Shown here: positions 25,212-35,485 of the stretch, one piece after another
Position numbering within the stretch: the first letter of the stretch is position 1
Layout: each line of letters starts with the position of its first letter
Source: Haloferax sulfurifontis ATCC BAA-897
GTDB taxonomy: Archaea; Halobacteriota; Halobacteria; Halobacteriales; Haloferacaceae
Assembly: GCF_000337835.1 (NCBI RefSeq)
Contig: NZ_AOLM01000027.1
Span: forward strand, 186,001-250,000
Length of the DNA stretch: 64,000 bases
Direction: 5' to 3'
Program-made: the position numbers and the translations under genes
The notes under the pieces: model-generated
The model's database searches: none
The model's input: only the letters and a program-made list of their open reading frames with translations
Told to the model about the DNA's origin: nothing

Positions 25212-26905
25212 TTCGCCGACTCGACCCGGAGACGCGCTCGAAAATCGCCGCCGGCGAGGTCGTCGCCCGCCCCGCGAGCGTCGTGGTCGAACTGGTCGAA
25301 AACGCCCTCGACGCCGGCGCGGAGACCGTCGAGATCGAGGTCGACGGCGACGGGACCGACCAAATCCGCGTCGCCGACGACGGCCGCGGAATGGCCGAAT
25401 CGGACGCCGCGCTCGCGGTCGAGCGACACGCGACGAGCAAGCTTTCTACGGCCGACGACCTCGAAACCGTCGAGACGCTCGGCTTCCGGGGCGAGGCGCT
25501 CCCGAGCATCGCCGCGGCCGCCACCCGACTCGAACTGACGACGAACGACGGCGGCCCGCGGGGGACGCGAGTCGTCGTCGAGGTCGGCGAGGCGGCGACG
25601 GACGGCGAGCGCGAGAAGATCGTCTCGCCCGCGGGTCGGGCGCGCGGGACGACCGTCGAAGTGACCGACCTGTTTTCGGACCGCCCGGCGCGGAAGAAGT
25701 CGCTCGCGTCGCCGAAAGCCGAGTTCGCGCGTGTCTCGGCGGTCGTCACCCGCTACGCGCTCACGTGGCCGGACGTGCGGTTCGTCCTGCGGCACGACGG
25801 CCGCGAGACGCTCGCGACGCCCGGGACCGACCGCTTCTCGGACGCGCTCTTGGCGGTGTACGGCCGCGACGCCGCGAGCCACGCCTCGACGTTCGACGCG
25901 TCGCGAGAGGTCTCGGCGGCCGGCGAGACGGCCACGGTCGAAGTCGACGGCGCGCTCTGTCACCCGGAGGTGACGCGCTCCCGGCGCGACCACGTCCACG
26001 TCGCGGTCAACGGCCGCGCCCTCGCCGAACCGCGACTCCGCCGGGCGGTCGCCGACGGCTACGGGACGCTCCTGCCCGACGGGCGCGAACCGGTCGGCGT
26101 CGTCCGACTCCGCCTGCCGCCCGCGTGGGTCGACCACAACGTCCACCCCGCGAAGGACGAGGTGGGCTTCAGAGACGCCGACGCGGTCGCCGAGGCGATC
26201 GAGGCGAGCGTCCGCGACGCGCTGTCGACGGCCGACCTCCGGCGGAGCGGCGAGGTGGCGATGGACCTCGATAGCTCGCTCGCGCCCGTCGAGGCCGCGT
26301 CGGTGTTCGACGACCTCCGCGTCATCGGTCGGTTCCGCGGCCTGTACCTGCTCTGTGAGGCCGGCGACGAACTCCTCGTCGTCGACCAGCACGCGGCCCA
26401 CGAGCGCATCAACTACGAGCGACTCCGCGAGGCCGTCGAATCGGCGGGCGTCGAATCGGTCGCCGTCGACCCGCCCGCGACCGTCTCGCTGTCGCCGACC
26501 GACGCGGCGCTCCTCGACGCGAACCGCGACCTCGTGGAGAAGTTGGGCTTCCGCGTCGCCGAGTTCGGCGACGGGAGCAGAATCGGAACCGGAACGTACC
26601 GCGTCGAAGCGGTCCCGGCACCGCTCGGCCGGCCGTTCGCCCCGGACGCGCTCGCGGACGTGGTGGCCGACGTTGCTTCGGGCGACGACACCGACCCGCG
26701 GGCCGAACTGCTGAGTGACCTCGCGTGCCACCCGTCGATTAAAGCCGGCGACGACCTCACCGACGACGAGGCCGCGCGGGTAGTCGAGCGACTCGGGTCG
26801 TGCGAGACGCCCTACACCTGCCCGCACGGCCGACCCACGGTGCTCTCTATCGACGAGAAGACGTTCGTCCGGGGCTTCGGGCGGCGAAGTGGCCGGCTCG
26901 GATAG
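25208..26905 (+). CDS. mutL: DNA mismatch repair protein MutL
   Basis: A 565-residue MutL. The GHKL ATPase domain has ELVENALDAGA (Glu28 and Asn32), ADDGRGM and LGFRGEALPSIAA. The C-terminal domain carries the metal-dependent endonuclease motif DQHAAHERINYE (about 393-404), the ACHPSIKAGDDL motif and the final CPHGRP motif with the zinc-site Cys and His. This is the nicking type of MutL, as in most bacteria lacking MutH, rather than the E. coli type. It begins at ATG 25208, overlapping the mutS stop, so the pair is translationally coupled. The length is average for the family. Confidence 0.95.
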   Translation: MIRRLDPETRSKIAAGEVVARPASVVVELVENALDAGAETVEIEVDGDGTDQIRVADDGRGMAESDAALAVERHATSKLSTADDLETVETLGFRGEALPSIAAAATRLELTTNDGGPRGTRVVVEVGEAATDGEREKIVSPAGRARGTTVEVTDLFSDRPARKKSLASPKAEFARVSAVVTRYALTWPDVRFVLRHDGRETLATPGTDRFSDALLAVYGRDAASHASTFDASREVSAAGETATVEVDGALCHPEVTRSRRDHVHVAVNGRALAEPRLRRAVADGYGTLLPDGREPVGVVRLRLPPAWVDHNVHPAKDEVGFRDADAVAEAIEASVRDALSTADLRRSGEVAMDLDSSLAPVEAASVFDDLRVIGRFRGLYLLCEAGDELLVVDQHAAHERINYERLREAVESAGVESVAVDPPATVSLSPTDAALLDANRDLVEKLGFRVAEFGDGSRIGTGTYRVEAVPAPLGRPFAPDALADVVADVASGDDTDPRAELLSDLACHPSIKAGDDLTDDEAARVVERLGSCETPYTCPHGRPTVLSIDEKTFVRGFGRRSGRLG

Positions 26906-27017
26906 GGGCTCGACGAGAGCAACGTTGCCGAGCCACCCCGACGCAGTCGTTCGAAGTGGCGCGATGGCTCGGACAGGGATAGATACCGAATAGTTACAGG
27001 GATGGATTGGCCGGCCG

Positions 27018-27260
27018 CTACCAGTCCTTGCAGTCGAGACAGACGTACTCGTCGCCGTCGAGCCACCGCTTTTGCACTGACTCGCCGCACTGTGGGCACG
27101 CCGCGGGTTCGGGCGTCCATCGGTAGGTGGCGAGCGTGCTCACGTCGCGGGAATCGGCCTCGACGGAATCGGTGGCGTCGGCGGGTTCGTCGGCGCTGGG
27201 CGGGGTGTCGACGGGTTCGTCGCCGCCGGCGGCGAAGTCGTCGAGCGAGCGGTTCGGCAT
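27018..27260 (-). CDS. Small zinc-ribbon protein
   Basis: An 80-residue protein with a C-terminal zinc ribbon: CPQC and CLDC pairs separated by about 16 residues (ACPQCGESVQKRWLDG, then EYVCLDCKDW). The first 45 residues are acidic and low in complexity (DDFAAGGDEPVDTPPSADE). Such short ribbons are common in haloarchaea and often act as nucleic-acid or protein adaptors. It is convergent with mutL (113 bases apart). No family-specific assignment is possible from sequence alone. Confidence 0.8.
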   Translation of the reverse strand: MPNRSLDDFAAGGDEPVDTPPSADEPADATDSVEADSRDVSTLATYRWTPEPAACPQCGESVQKRWLDGDEYVCLDCKDW

Positions 27261-27399
27261 GACTCAGCGTCCGTGGGCGCGGTCCTTATCGGTGCCGACC
27301 GAGGCGCCACGGAGAGGGGGACCTCGTCCGTCGCCCGCGTCGGGGTGCGCGCCGTGCGAAACCCACACAATCAATACCCCCGAATCCCGAGAGTCGCGC

Positions 27400-27636
27400 A
27401 TGGCAACACTCACGGACTTCGTCATCGCGCTCCTCACGAGCGTCCTCGAACTGGTGGTGACCTTCGCCGACGTGGCGCTGAGCGACCCGCTTTCGACGGT
27501 GAGTTTCCTCTTCGGCAACGTCTTCATCCTCCTCGCCGTCGGCGCGTTCGCCTACGTCGTCCTCGGCGCAATCGGCGCGGAACTCGGTATCATCGGCGTC
27601 GGCTCGTCGAGCGGTAGGCCGCCGCGGCGAGAGTAA
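27400..27636 (+). CDS. 78-residue membrane protein
   Basis: A short protein with two hydrophobic segments: about 4-22 (LTDFVIALLTSVLELVVTF) and 35-66 (FLFGNVFILLAVGAFAYVVL, running on through GAIGAELGIIGVG). It ends in a basic tail (SSGRPPRRE). ATG at 27400 follows a 130-base gap. Its last 47 bases overlap the 3' end of the Mer-like gene on the other strand, so the two transcripts would be antisense to each other at their ends. Function is unknown. Confidence 0.78.
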   Translation: MATLTDFVIALLTSVLELVVTFADVALSDPLSTVSFLFGNVFILLAVGAFAYVVLGAIGAELGIIGVGSSSGRPPRRE

Positions 27637-28576
27637 TCGCTTCTTCCAGGTCGGGGCCGACCGGCGACCCGACCACGACGCCGTCCGCGTGTTCGAGCAC
27701 TGCGTCCATCCGGTCGGCCACGTCGTCCGGCGTGCCGGCCATCGAGAAGGCGTCTATCATCGCCGGCGTGACGAGGCCGAACGCCTCGGAGAACGCGCCG
27801 GCCGAAATCTTCTCGCCGATGTCGCTCGCGCGGTCGGCGTCGATGCCGTGTCTGTCGAGGACCGGCGGGGCCGCCCCGGCGGTGATAAAGGCGACCGGCG
27901 GGCGGGCGGCCTCGCGGGCCGCGTCCGCGTCTTCCGAGACGGAGACGCTGGCGTAGGCGGCCAGCGTGAACTCACCGCGCGAGTCGGGGCGGTCCTCGAC
28001 GCCGATATCGACCTGTTCGCGCGCCCACGCGAGGTCGTCGGGGTGCGAGCCGTTGAACAGCAGGCCGTCGGCGTGCTTGCCGGCCATGCGGCACATGTGC
28101 GGGCCCTCGCCGCCGACGTACACCGGCACCTCGCCGGGCACGTCGAAGTTGAGACCGGCGTCGGTCGCCTCGAACGTGCCGTCGTGTGTGACGCGCTCGC
28201 CGTCCCAGAGCTTCTGTGCGACCTTGAACGCCTCCAGCACGGAGCGGAGGCCGCGTTCGTCTTCGAGACCGAGGTTGCGGAGCGTCGAGGGGTCGCCGGG
28301 ACCGATACCGAGGAGGCCGCGGCCGCCCGAGGCCTCTGCGACGGTCGCCACCTTGCCGGCGAGCGTCACGGGGTGTAGCTCGTAGGGGTTGGCGACGCCG
28401 GGGCCGAGGCGGATGTCGTCGGTCTCGGCCGCGAGTCGCGCGAGGACCGCGAAGGGGTCGCGGTTGTTGTAGTGACACGAGACGAAACACGAGTTGTAGC
28501 CCTCGCGTTCCGCCTGCGTGCCCAGTTCGACGAGGTCGTCGACGGGGTGTTCCGGGGTGAGTTCGAGTCCGAGCAT
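27590..28576 (-). CDS. mer: F420-dependent oxidoreductase, Mer-like (luciferase-like fold)
   Basis: A 328-residue member of the bacterial-luciferase-like family, closest in appearance to 5,10-methylenetetrahydromethanopterin reductase (Mer). It has MLGLELTPEHPVDDLVELG at the start, RDPFAVLARLAAETDDIRLGPGVANPYELHPV, and GRGLLGIGPGDPSTLRNLG. Haloarchaea use folates rather than methanopterin, and this enzyme is thought to reduce methylene-tetrahydrofolate with F420H2 (established for the family only in methanogens; inference here). It is on the same strand as cofE, 41 bases downstream of it, so the cofactor-making and cofactor-using genes are together. The 3' end overlaps an opposing small gene by 47 bases. 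Confidence 0.9.
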   Translation of the reverse strand: MLGLELTPEHPVDDLVELGTQAEREGYNSCFVSCHYNNRDPFAVLARLAAETDDIRLGPGVANPYELHPVTLAGKVATVAEASGGRGLLGIGPGDPSTLRNLGLEDERGLRSVLEAFKVAQKLWDGERVTHDGTFEATDAGLNFDVPGEVPVYVGGEGPHMCRMAGKHADGLLFNGSHPDDLAWAREQVDIGVEDRPDSRGEFTLAAYASVSVSEDADAAREAARPPVAFITAGAAPPVLDRHGIDADRASDIGEKISAGAFSEAFGLVTPAMIDAFSMAGTPDDVADRMDAVLEHADGVVVGSPVGPDLEEAITLAAAAYRSTSRRR

Positions 28577-28617
28577 GGTGTGAGCGTGGTGTGAGCGTGA
28601 ACTGGTGAAGCGAGTCG

Positions 28618-29373
28618 TCAGGGGTCGTAGCGCCACTCGCGGAGCGCCTGTCGCACGAAGTCGCCGTCGATGTCGCGGAAGTGGGCGTCGCTTTCGCCGT
28701 GGTCGCCCCACTCGAAGCCGCGGACGACGACGACGGGGGTGCCGCCGTCGCCCTCGCCCTGCACGAGGTTGGCGGCCGCGGCGAGCTCGTCCACGACGCT
28801 CTCGACGGTGACGCCGAGTTCGCGGCCGTCGCGGTCGGCCTCGCCGCGCCAGTCGCGAGAGGCGCTCAGCCCCGCCCAGCCGATGGCGACGCCGCGCTGA
28901 CCGTGTCGAAACGGCCGGCCGCAGGTGTCGGTGACGACGACTCGGTCGGCGTCGATACCGGCGCGGATGCGCTCGGCCGACTCGCTGGGGCGCTTCGGGA
29001 GCAACAGCAGGTCGTGGTCGGGGACGTTCGAGCGGTCGATACCGGCGTTGACGCCGACGTGGCCGAACCGCGTCTCGGTCAGGAGGAACGGCTCGGACAT
29101 GACGAGGTCGACGCTCTCTTCGAGGACCGCCTGCGCGAACCGCGGGTCCTTCTCGTCGCCGGTCAGTTCGGCGAGGCGGGCGGCGAGTTCGCGCGCCCGC
29201 GGGCCGGCCGGGAAGTCGTCGAGGTCGGCGAACCGCCCTTCGGCCTTCGAGACGACGGTGGAGGCGACGCAGACCACGTCGTCGGGCCGGAGGTCGACGC
29301 GCTCCGAGACGAGGGCGGCGAGGTCGTCGCCCTCGCGGACCTCGGGCACGTCGGGGACGGGAAACAGCTCCAT
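28618..29373 (-). CDS. cofE: Coenzyme F420:L-glutamate ligase
   Basis: A 251-residue CofE that adds glutamates to F420-0. Recognisable parts are the N-terminal LVSERVDLRPDDVVCVASTVVSKAEGR, the EESVDLVMSEPFLLTETRFGHVGVNAGIDRSNV core, and DTCGRPFRHGQRGVAIGWAG near the C-terminal third, which holds metal and substrate residues. Length is normal. It probably forms an operon with the Mer-like gene 41 bases downstream. F420 supply is consistent with the haloarchaeal use of F420-dependent oxidoreductases. Confidence 0.94.
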   Translation of the reverse strand: MELFPVPDVPEVREGDDLAALVSERVDLRPDDVVCVASTVVSKAEGRFADLDDFPAGPRARELAARLAELTGDEKDPRFAQAVLEESVDLVMSEPFLLTETRFGHVGVNAGIDRSNVPDHDLLLLPKRPSESAERIRAGIDADRVVVTDTCGRPFRHGQRGVAIGWAGLSASRDWRGEADRDGRELGVTVESVVDELAAAANLVQGEGDGGTPVVVVRGFEWGDHGESDAHFRDIDGDFVRQALREWRYDP

Positions 29374-29499
29374 ACCGAGTCGGAAGGCGAGGGCGGTGAA
29401 AAACGACGGGATGCTGGCGAACCGGGCCGGTATCGCAGGCGGGCGGGGAGGGCCGGTTCGACGGCTGGCCGCTCCGCCCGGCGCGACGACGAACCGACC

Positions 29500-29994
29500 T
29501 CAGTCGTCGCGGACGACCTCGACCGACAGCGAGCCGTCGGCGACCGTGCCGACCATCATCGTCGCGTCGTCGCCCGGATTCGCCGCCGTCGCGGTGCCCG
29601 GATTGAGGACGCGGACGCCGTCGACCGTCTCGTCGACCACCTCGTGGATGTGGCCCGCGACGCCGACCGCGCCGTCGCCCGCGGCGTCCCTGACCGCGTC
29701 GGCGACGCGGGACTCGTAGCCCGTTCTCGTCCCCGTGCCGTGGGTGACGACGAACGTGAGGCCGTCGACCTCGACGACCTCGACGAACGGGAGGTCGATG
29801 GCCGGCGGGTCGATATTCCCGCGAACGCCGACGAACCGCGCCGAGAGGTCGCGGAGGCGGTCGAGCGTGTCCGGCGAGTCGAAGTCGCCCGCGTGAATCA
29901 CGAGGTCGGCCTCGCGAACCCGGTCTTCGACCCAGCCCGGAATCCCGTCGGCCCGCCCCGGAACGTGCGTGTCGCTCAGGATAGCGAGTCGCAT
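29500..29994 (-). CDS. YfcE-type metallophosphoesterase
   Basis: A 164-residue phosphodiesterase of the YfcE/MJ0936 type. The metal-binding motifs are complete: SDTHVPG, HAGDFDSP, GNID, THGTG and GHIHEVV, with NPGTA near the end. Such enzymes hydrolyse phosphodiesters in vitro with Mn or Ni; the physiological substrate is unknown. ATG at 29994 is shared by a promoter region with the divergent Nudix-eIF2B gene (60 bases between starts). The gene has its own 126-base gap before cofE. Confidence 0.9.
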   Translation of the reverse strand: MRLAILSDTHVPGRADGIPGWVEDRVREADLVIHAGDFDSPDTLDRLRDLSARFVGVRGNIDPPAIDLPFVEVVEVDGLTFVVTHGTGTRTGYESRVADAVRDAAGDGAVGVAGHIHEVVDETVDGVRVLNPGTATAANPGDDATMMVGTVADGSLSVEVVRDD

Positions 29995-30054
29995 ACCGAC
30001 ACCACGCGACCGGCCTGAATAGTCGTTTTGTCAGTGGCGGGCGTAAGTCAGGAT

Positions 30055-31296
30055 ATGCCACACGTCGTCACCGTCTTCCTCCGACACGGCGGCCGCGTCC
30101 TCCTCGCCCGGCGGAGCGAGGCGGTCGGAACGTATCAGGGTCGCTGGGCCGGCGTCTCCGGCTACGTCGAGGGCGACCCCGCCGACGCCGAGCGCGACGC
30201 CCGGCGCGAACTCGCCGAGGAGGTCGGCGTCCGCGAGGCCGACGCGGACCTCGTCCGCGCGGGAGCACCCCTCCCCGTTTCCGACGGGGGCCGCGAGTGG
30301 ACCGTCCACCCGTTCCTGTTCGACGCGGGGAGCCGCGACGTCGACACCAACGAGGAACTCGCCGCGGTCGAGTGGGTCCACCCGACCGCGATTCGAAAGC
30401 GCGAGACGGTCCCCGGACTGTGGGCGGCCTACCGCCGGGTCGCGCCCGCGGTCGAGACCGTCGCCGGCGACGAGACCCACGGCTCGGCGTGGGTTTCGCT
30501 CCGGGCGCTGGAGGTCCTGCGCGACGCCGCCGCCGAGGCGGACTCGCGGGACGCAGTCGCGTCGGTCGCCCGGCGACTCCGCGACGCGCGCCCGACCATG
30601 GCCGCCGTCGAGAACCGCGTCAACCGCGTGATGGCCGAATCGGACTCCGAGCCCGAATCGGTTCGCCGCCGCGCCGAGGCGGCTATCGACGACGCGGCGG
30701 AAGCGGACGACGCGGCGGCCGCCTGCGCCGCCGAACTCGTCGGAGAACGCGGCTACGACCGACTCGCAACCCTCTCGCGGTCGGGGACGGTCCTCGCGGC
30801 GCTCGAAGCCACCGAGGCCGCCGACGCCGCCGTCCTCGTCGCCGAGTCTCGACCGGGCGGCGAGGGCGTCGGCGTCGCGGAGCGCCTCGCCCGCGACGGG
30901 CGAGACGTGACGCTGACCACCGACGCGGCGCTCCCCGGACTCGTCATGGCTGGGGAGGCCGCCGCCGTCCTCCTCGGGGCCGACGCGGTGCTCGCGTCCG
31001 GCGGCGTCGTCAACAAGGTCGGAAGCCTCCCCGTCGCGCTCGCGGCCGCCCGCGCCGGCGTGCCCGTCTTCGCCGTCTGCGCCCGCGACAAGGTTCGCGG
31101 CGACGACCGGTTCGTCGGCGAGAACGCGGGAGAACTGTACGACGGCGAGGCCGCGATAGGGACCGAAAACCCGATTTTCGAGGTCGTTCCCGCGGACCCG
31201 CTCTCGGGCGTCGTCACCGAGTCGGGCGTGCTGGACGCCGACGGAGTCGAGGCGGTCGCGGCCGAGCACGCCGCGCTGGCGGCGTGGGACGACTGA
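30055..31296 (+). CDS. Fusion of a Nudix domain with an eIF2B-like domain
   Basis: A 413-residue two-domain protein. Residues 1-145 form a Nudix fold with a variant box: the second half is classic (RELAEEVGV, 51-59), but the first G-x5-E half (GYVEGDPADAERDA) has an extra residue and lacks the usual Glu. Residues 155-413 are an eIF2B alpha/ribose-1,5-bisphosphate isomerase-like domain (AALEATEAADAAVLVAESRPGGEGVGVAERL, then GADAVLASGGVVNKVGSLPVALAA). The eIF2B-like family includes the AMP-salvage isomerase, so a nucleotide or sugar-phosphate role is as plausible as a translation role. ATG at 30055 is chosen: an in-frame TTG lies upstream at 30028, but a TATA-like GTTTTG is centred about 28 bases before the ATG. 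Confidence 0.87.
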   Translation: MPHVVTVFLRHGGRVLLARRSEAVGTYQGRWAGVSGYVEGDPADAERDARRELAEEVGVREADADLVRAGAPLPVSDGGREWTVHPFLFDAGSRDVDTNEELAAVEWVHPTAIRKRETVPGLWAAYRRVAPAVETVAGDETHGSAWVSLRALEVLRDAAAEADSRDAVASVARRLRDARPTMAAVENRVNRVMAESDSEPESVRRRAEAAIDDAAEADDAAAACAAELVGERGYDRLATLSRSGTVLAALEATEAADAAVLVAESRPGGEGVGVAERLARDGRDVTLTTDAALPGLVMAGEAAAVLLGADAVLASGGVVNKVGSLPVALAAARAGVPVFAVCARDKVRGDDRFVGENAGELYDGEAAIGTENPIFEVVPADPLSGVVTESGVLDADGVEAVAAEHAALAAWDD

Positions 31297-31572
31297 GGCG
31301 GGGCGCACCCCCCCACCGACATCACCACTCGGCGGGGCGAAAAGGGTGGATTCTTGAGCGTCCGCCCCGGACTCCGACTCGGTGGCGATGACGAAGGTTA
31401 CCCCCACTCAGCCCCTTGTGATGATAGATTTCACCCGAGCCACCAACTACTGACGACCCGGCGTCCGGTCCGACCGTATCTCACCCCACAGAGCGTCGCA
31501 AACGCCGAAATGGGGCATCGAACACCCCGACTTCGAGCTAGCTATTTCGCGTCAAACGACCAATATAGAGGT

Positions 31573-33133
<1,561 letters not shown>

Positions 33134-33169
33134 GGGTCGGCACGGAACACAGCACCGGCCGCGCCTCGC

Positions 33170-33787
33170 TCAGAGGAACTTGAACAGGTCGTCGCGGCTC
33201 TGTTCGTGGAGGTGCGACCGCAGGGCCTCTTCGAGGGCCGAGATGTCGCCGCGCTTGGCCGTGATGGGCGCGACCACGTTCCGCCACTGCTTCCACGGCG
33301 GGAACAGCCCGAGGCGGTCACAGAGGTCGTTCAGGCGCTCGTCGCGGTCGTCGACCTTGTCCATCTTGTTGACCGCGACCACGGTCGGGATGTCGAGTTC
33401 GTCGAGGAAGAAGAACATCTCCACGTCGTGGGGGATGGAGTCCTCGGTGGTGTGGCGGTCGATGATGTCGATGACGCTTTTCCCGTCGACGACGAGGACC
33501 GCCGCGAGGATGTCGTCGGCGTGCTCCTCGATGTACTGGACGACGTCGGTCTTGATTGCCTCGCGGGTGTCGCGGTCGACGCCGGACATGAAGCCGAACC
33601 CGGGCAGGTCGGTGAACATGAACTTCTCCGCGTTCCAGTCGAAGTGGTTGGGCTTGCGGGTGACGCCGGGCTTCTTGCCCGTCGTGAACTTGCTGTGACC
33701 CGTCAGCTCTCGCATCAGCGTCGACTTCCCCACGTTCGACCGCCCGACGAGGACGATTTCGTCGCGGTCCGGTCGGTCTTCGAACAT
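33170..33787 (-). CDS. engB: EngB-type GTPase
   Basis: A 205-residue GTP-binding protein of the EngB/YihA family. G1 is [10 protein letters not shown]3 DLPGFGF, and G4 NKMD, with the switch-I threonine in KPGVTRKPN. Bacterial EngB helps assemble the large ribosomal subunit; the archaeal copy is assumed to do the same. ATG at 33787 is supported by a TATA-like CTTATC centred 27 bases upstream. The N-terminus [22 protein letters not shown] is tightly packed against the G1 motif, as in short archaeal homologues. It is convergent with the dehydrogenase gene (36 bases apart). Confidence 0.93.
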   Translation of the reverse strand: MFEDRPDRDEIVLVGRSNVGKSTLMRELTGHSKFTTGKKPGVTRKPNHFDWNAEKFMFTDLPGFGFMSGVDRDTREAIKTDVVQYIEEHADDILAAVLVVDGKSVIDIIDRHTTEDSIPHDVEMFFFLDELDIPTVVAVNKMDKVDDRDERLNDLCDRLGLFPPWKQWRNVVAPITAKRGDISALEEALRSHLHEQSRDDLFKFL

Positions 33788-33926
33788 ACCGATGGTTCGC
33801 CACCGCGACGGATAAGGTGGGCGGAATGGGCTCACCGCCGGCGGCGTCACCGTCGAAAAGAATCACGTCTCCGGGCGAGTCGCCCCCACGGCGACTCGCC
33901 GACGACGCGTGAATGAAGCGGCCGCG

Positions 33927-34259
33927 TCAGTCACAGCCGCCGGCCGATAGCTCGCCCGCGTCCTCGTCGAGAAATCGCAACAGCGGCTCGATTTCGTCGA
34001 ATCGAGGGCCGCAGGCGACGGAACCGCGACGACGGTTCCACTCGACGAAGCCCGCGTCGGCGAGTTTCGGCAGATGAACGTGGAACAGTTCCACCTTCAG
34101 TCGGTCGCGGTCGCGGCCGCCACCACCGGCCGCGTCCCGCGTTGCCGCGTCGAGGCGCGCGCGTCGCCGTCGGCGCAGGCCCATCAGCAACCGTCGCCGA
34201 TGGACGTTTCCGAGAGCGTCGAACGCCTCGTCGAGGCGGGGGGGCGCCGCGGCTACCAT
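33927..34259 (-). CDS. Small winged-helix transcription regulator
   Basis: A 110-residue winged-helix protein of the haloarchaeal type often called DUF7344-like (name from memory). It has the helix PRLDEAFDALGNVHRRRLLMGL, then a recognition segment (KVELFHVHLPKLADAGFVEWNRRRGSVACG). It is unusually rich in arginine and alanine in the loop (RRRRRARLDAATRDAAGGGG). ATG at 34259 is used; the frame is open further upstream but adds unlikely residues. DNA target and signal are unknown. Confidence 0.76.
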   Translation of the reverse strand: MVAAAPPRLDEAFDALGNVHRRRLLMGLRRRRRARLDAATRDAAGGGGRDRDRLKVELFHVHLPKLADAGFVEWNRRRGSVACGPRFDEIEPLLRFLDEDAGELSAGGCD

Positions 34260-34737
34260 CAGCGCAACCCCCGTCGGGTCCCAACGGGCGTCGCGCGACG
34301 GGCGCGAGACGCCGAGGTAACGCGTCTCCCGCGAGTCGCCGGACGGTCGCGCTCCGGGCACCCGGCGAGCACCACCCGATACCGGTACCGTCGAGAGCGC
34401 GACCAGTCAATCACACGTCCGCACACCTCTGCGCCGTCGCGGCGCGTCTGGACGGCGTACGGCTGTCGATGTCTGTGTGTGTTCACAACTACGTCCCCCG
34501 AGAGTGCATAGCTAGCAAGCCAGATTCTCTTTCTGCTTTCACAGTCCGGTCATTGAAGTAGTGCATCCGGGAACCGACGTTACATGTTATGAACCGAATC
34601 TGGTCACGAACGGGTTCTATCGGCCGAAATGCTAGCGGAAGCGGGTGAATTCCGGCGTTCGAGCGCCGCTTTCGGTCGCTCATGGAACTCGACTGACACG
34701 GGAGTTCAATACGGCGGCCGCTGAAAGACAGCCAGTA
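34260..34737. other. Intergenic region with no supported gene
   Basis: This 478-bp gap separates two divergent regulator genes. Open frames exist but are Arg-rich and have no motif. The right part is AT-richer than the flanks (about 34500-34650). A weak TATA-like element (TTCAATAC, 34705-34712) is about 29 bases before the ATG at 34738. No RNA gene or repeat could be recognised. Confidence 0.65.
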
Positions 34738-35400
34738 ATGGCCGTAGTCGTCGAGTTGACCATCGACTCAGAGAGCTTCGACCTCGGGAGGGTCACCGCC
34801 GTCTCGAACGGCATCCACATCGAGCTAGAGCGCGTCGTCCCGACCGGCGGCGAGGTCATGCCGTTCTTCTGGGCGCACGGCACCGACTTCGAGGCGTTCG
34901 AGCGCGCCGTCCGGCACAACCGCATCGTCGACGACCTGACGGCGGTGGCCCGCATCGAAGACCGGGTGCTGTACAAAGTCAACTGGGGTGGGACCACGTC
35001 GAGTCTGACTCGGATACTCACCGACAGCGAGGCGACGATTCTCGAAGCCCACGGCAACGACCCGTGGCTGTTCCGCCTCCGGTTCAACGACCACACCGGG
35101 TTGACCGAGTTCCACAACCGCTGTCAGGACGAGGAGATCGAGTTCCACGTCGAACGCATCTACACCCTCGCGGAGGGCGAACCGGGCGTCTACAACTTCG
35201 ACATCACCAACGAACAACAGGAGGCGCTCGTCACCGCCGTCTCTGAGGGCTACTTCAAGGTCCCCCGTCAGACCACGCTCAACGAGGTGGCCGACCGACT
35301 CGGAATCAGCCCGCAGGCCGCCTCCGAGCGCGTCCGCCGCGGGGCCGACACCGTCCTGCGGAAGGTGCTGTTGTCGCAGTCGGCGTCCGACTTCTCGTAG
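34738..35400 (+). CDS. Bat-type HTH_10 transcription regulator
   Basis: A 220-residue protein with a haloarchaeal sensor-like domain in front of an HTH_10 DNA-binding domain. The N-terminal part VVVELTIDSESFDLGRV and the WAHGTDFEAFERAVRHN segment belong to the bacterioopsin-activator-associated family. The HTH is at about 165-210: EQQEALVTAVSEGYFKVPRQ, then NEVADRLGISPQAASERVRRG. ATG at 34738 (MAVVVELTID) matches the usual start; a longer frame adds 31 residues not seen in such proteins. It is probably leaderless. Targets are unknown. Confidence 0.88.
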   Translation: MAVVVELTIDSESFDLGRVTAVSNGIHIELERVVPTGGEVMPFFWAHGTDFEAFERAVRHNRIVDDLTAVARIEDRVLYKVNWGGTTSSLTRILTDSEATILEAHGNDPWLFRLRFNDHTGLTEFHNRCQDEEIEFHVERIYTLAEGEPGVYNFDITNEQQEALVTAVSEGYFKVPRQTTLNEVADRLGISPQAASERVRRGADTVLRKVLLSQSASDFS

Positions 35401-35485
35401 CCGGGGACTGCGCGCGACGACGGGAACCGCTCGCGGCCCGAGCGGGGGAGCTATTGGCCCGGCGCGAGTACGCGACGGCGACGCG

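Noticed and set aside
25058-26827. 589-residue open frame opposite mutL
   Set aside because: Antisense to a conserved gene, Arg/Val/Asp-rich with no motifs; a codon-bias shadow.
34142-34561. Plus-strand frame in the gap between two regulator genes
   Set aside because: Mostly Arg/Pro/Ala residues and overlaps the small winged-helix gene on the other strand; no start signals.
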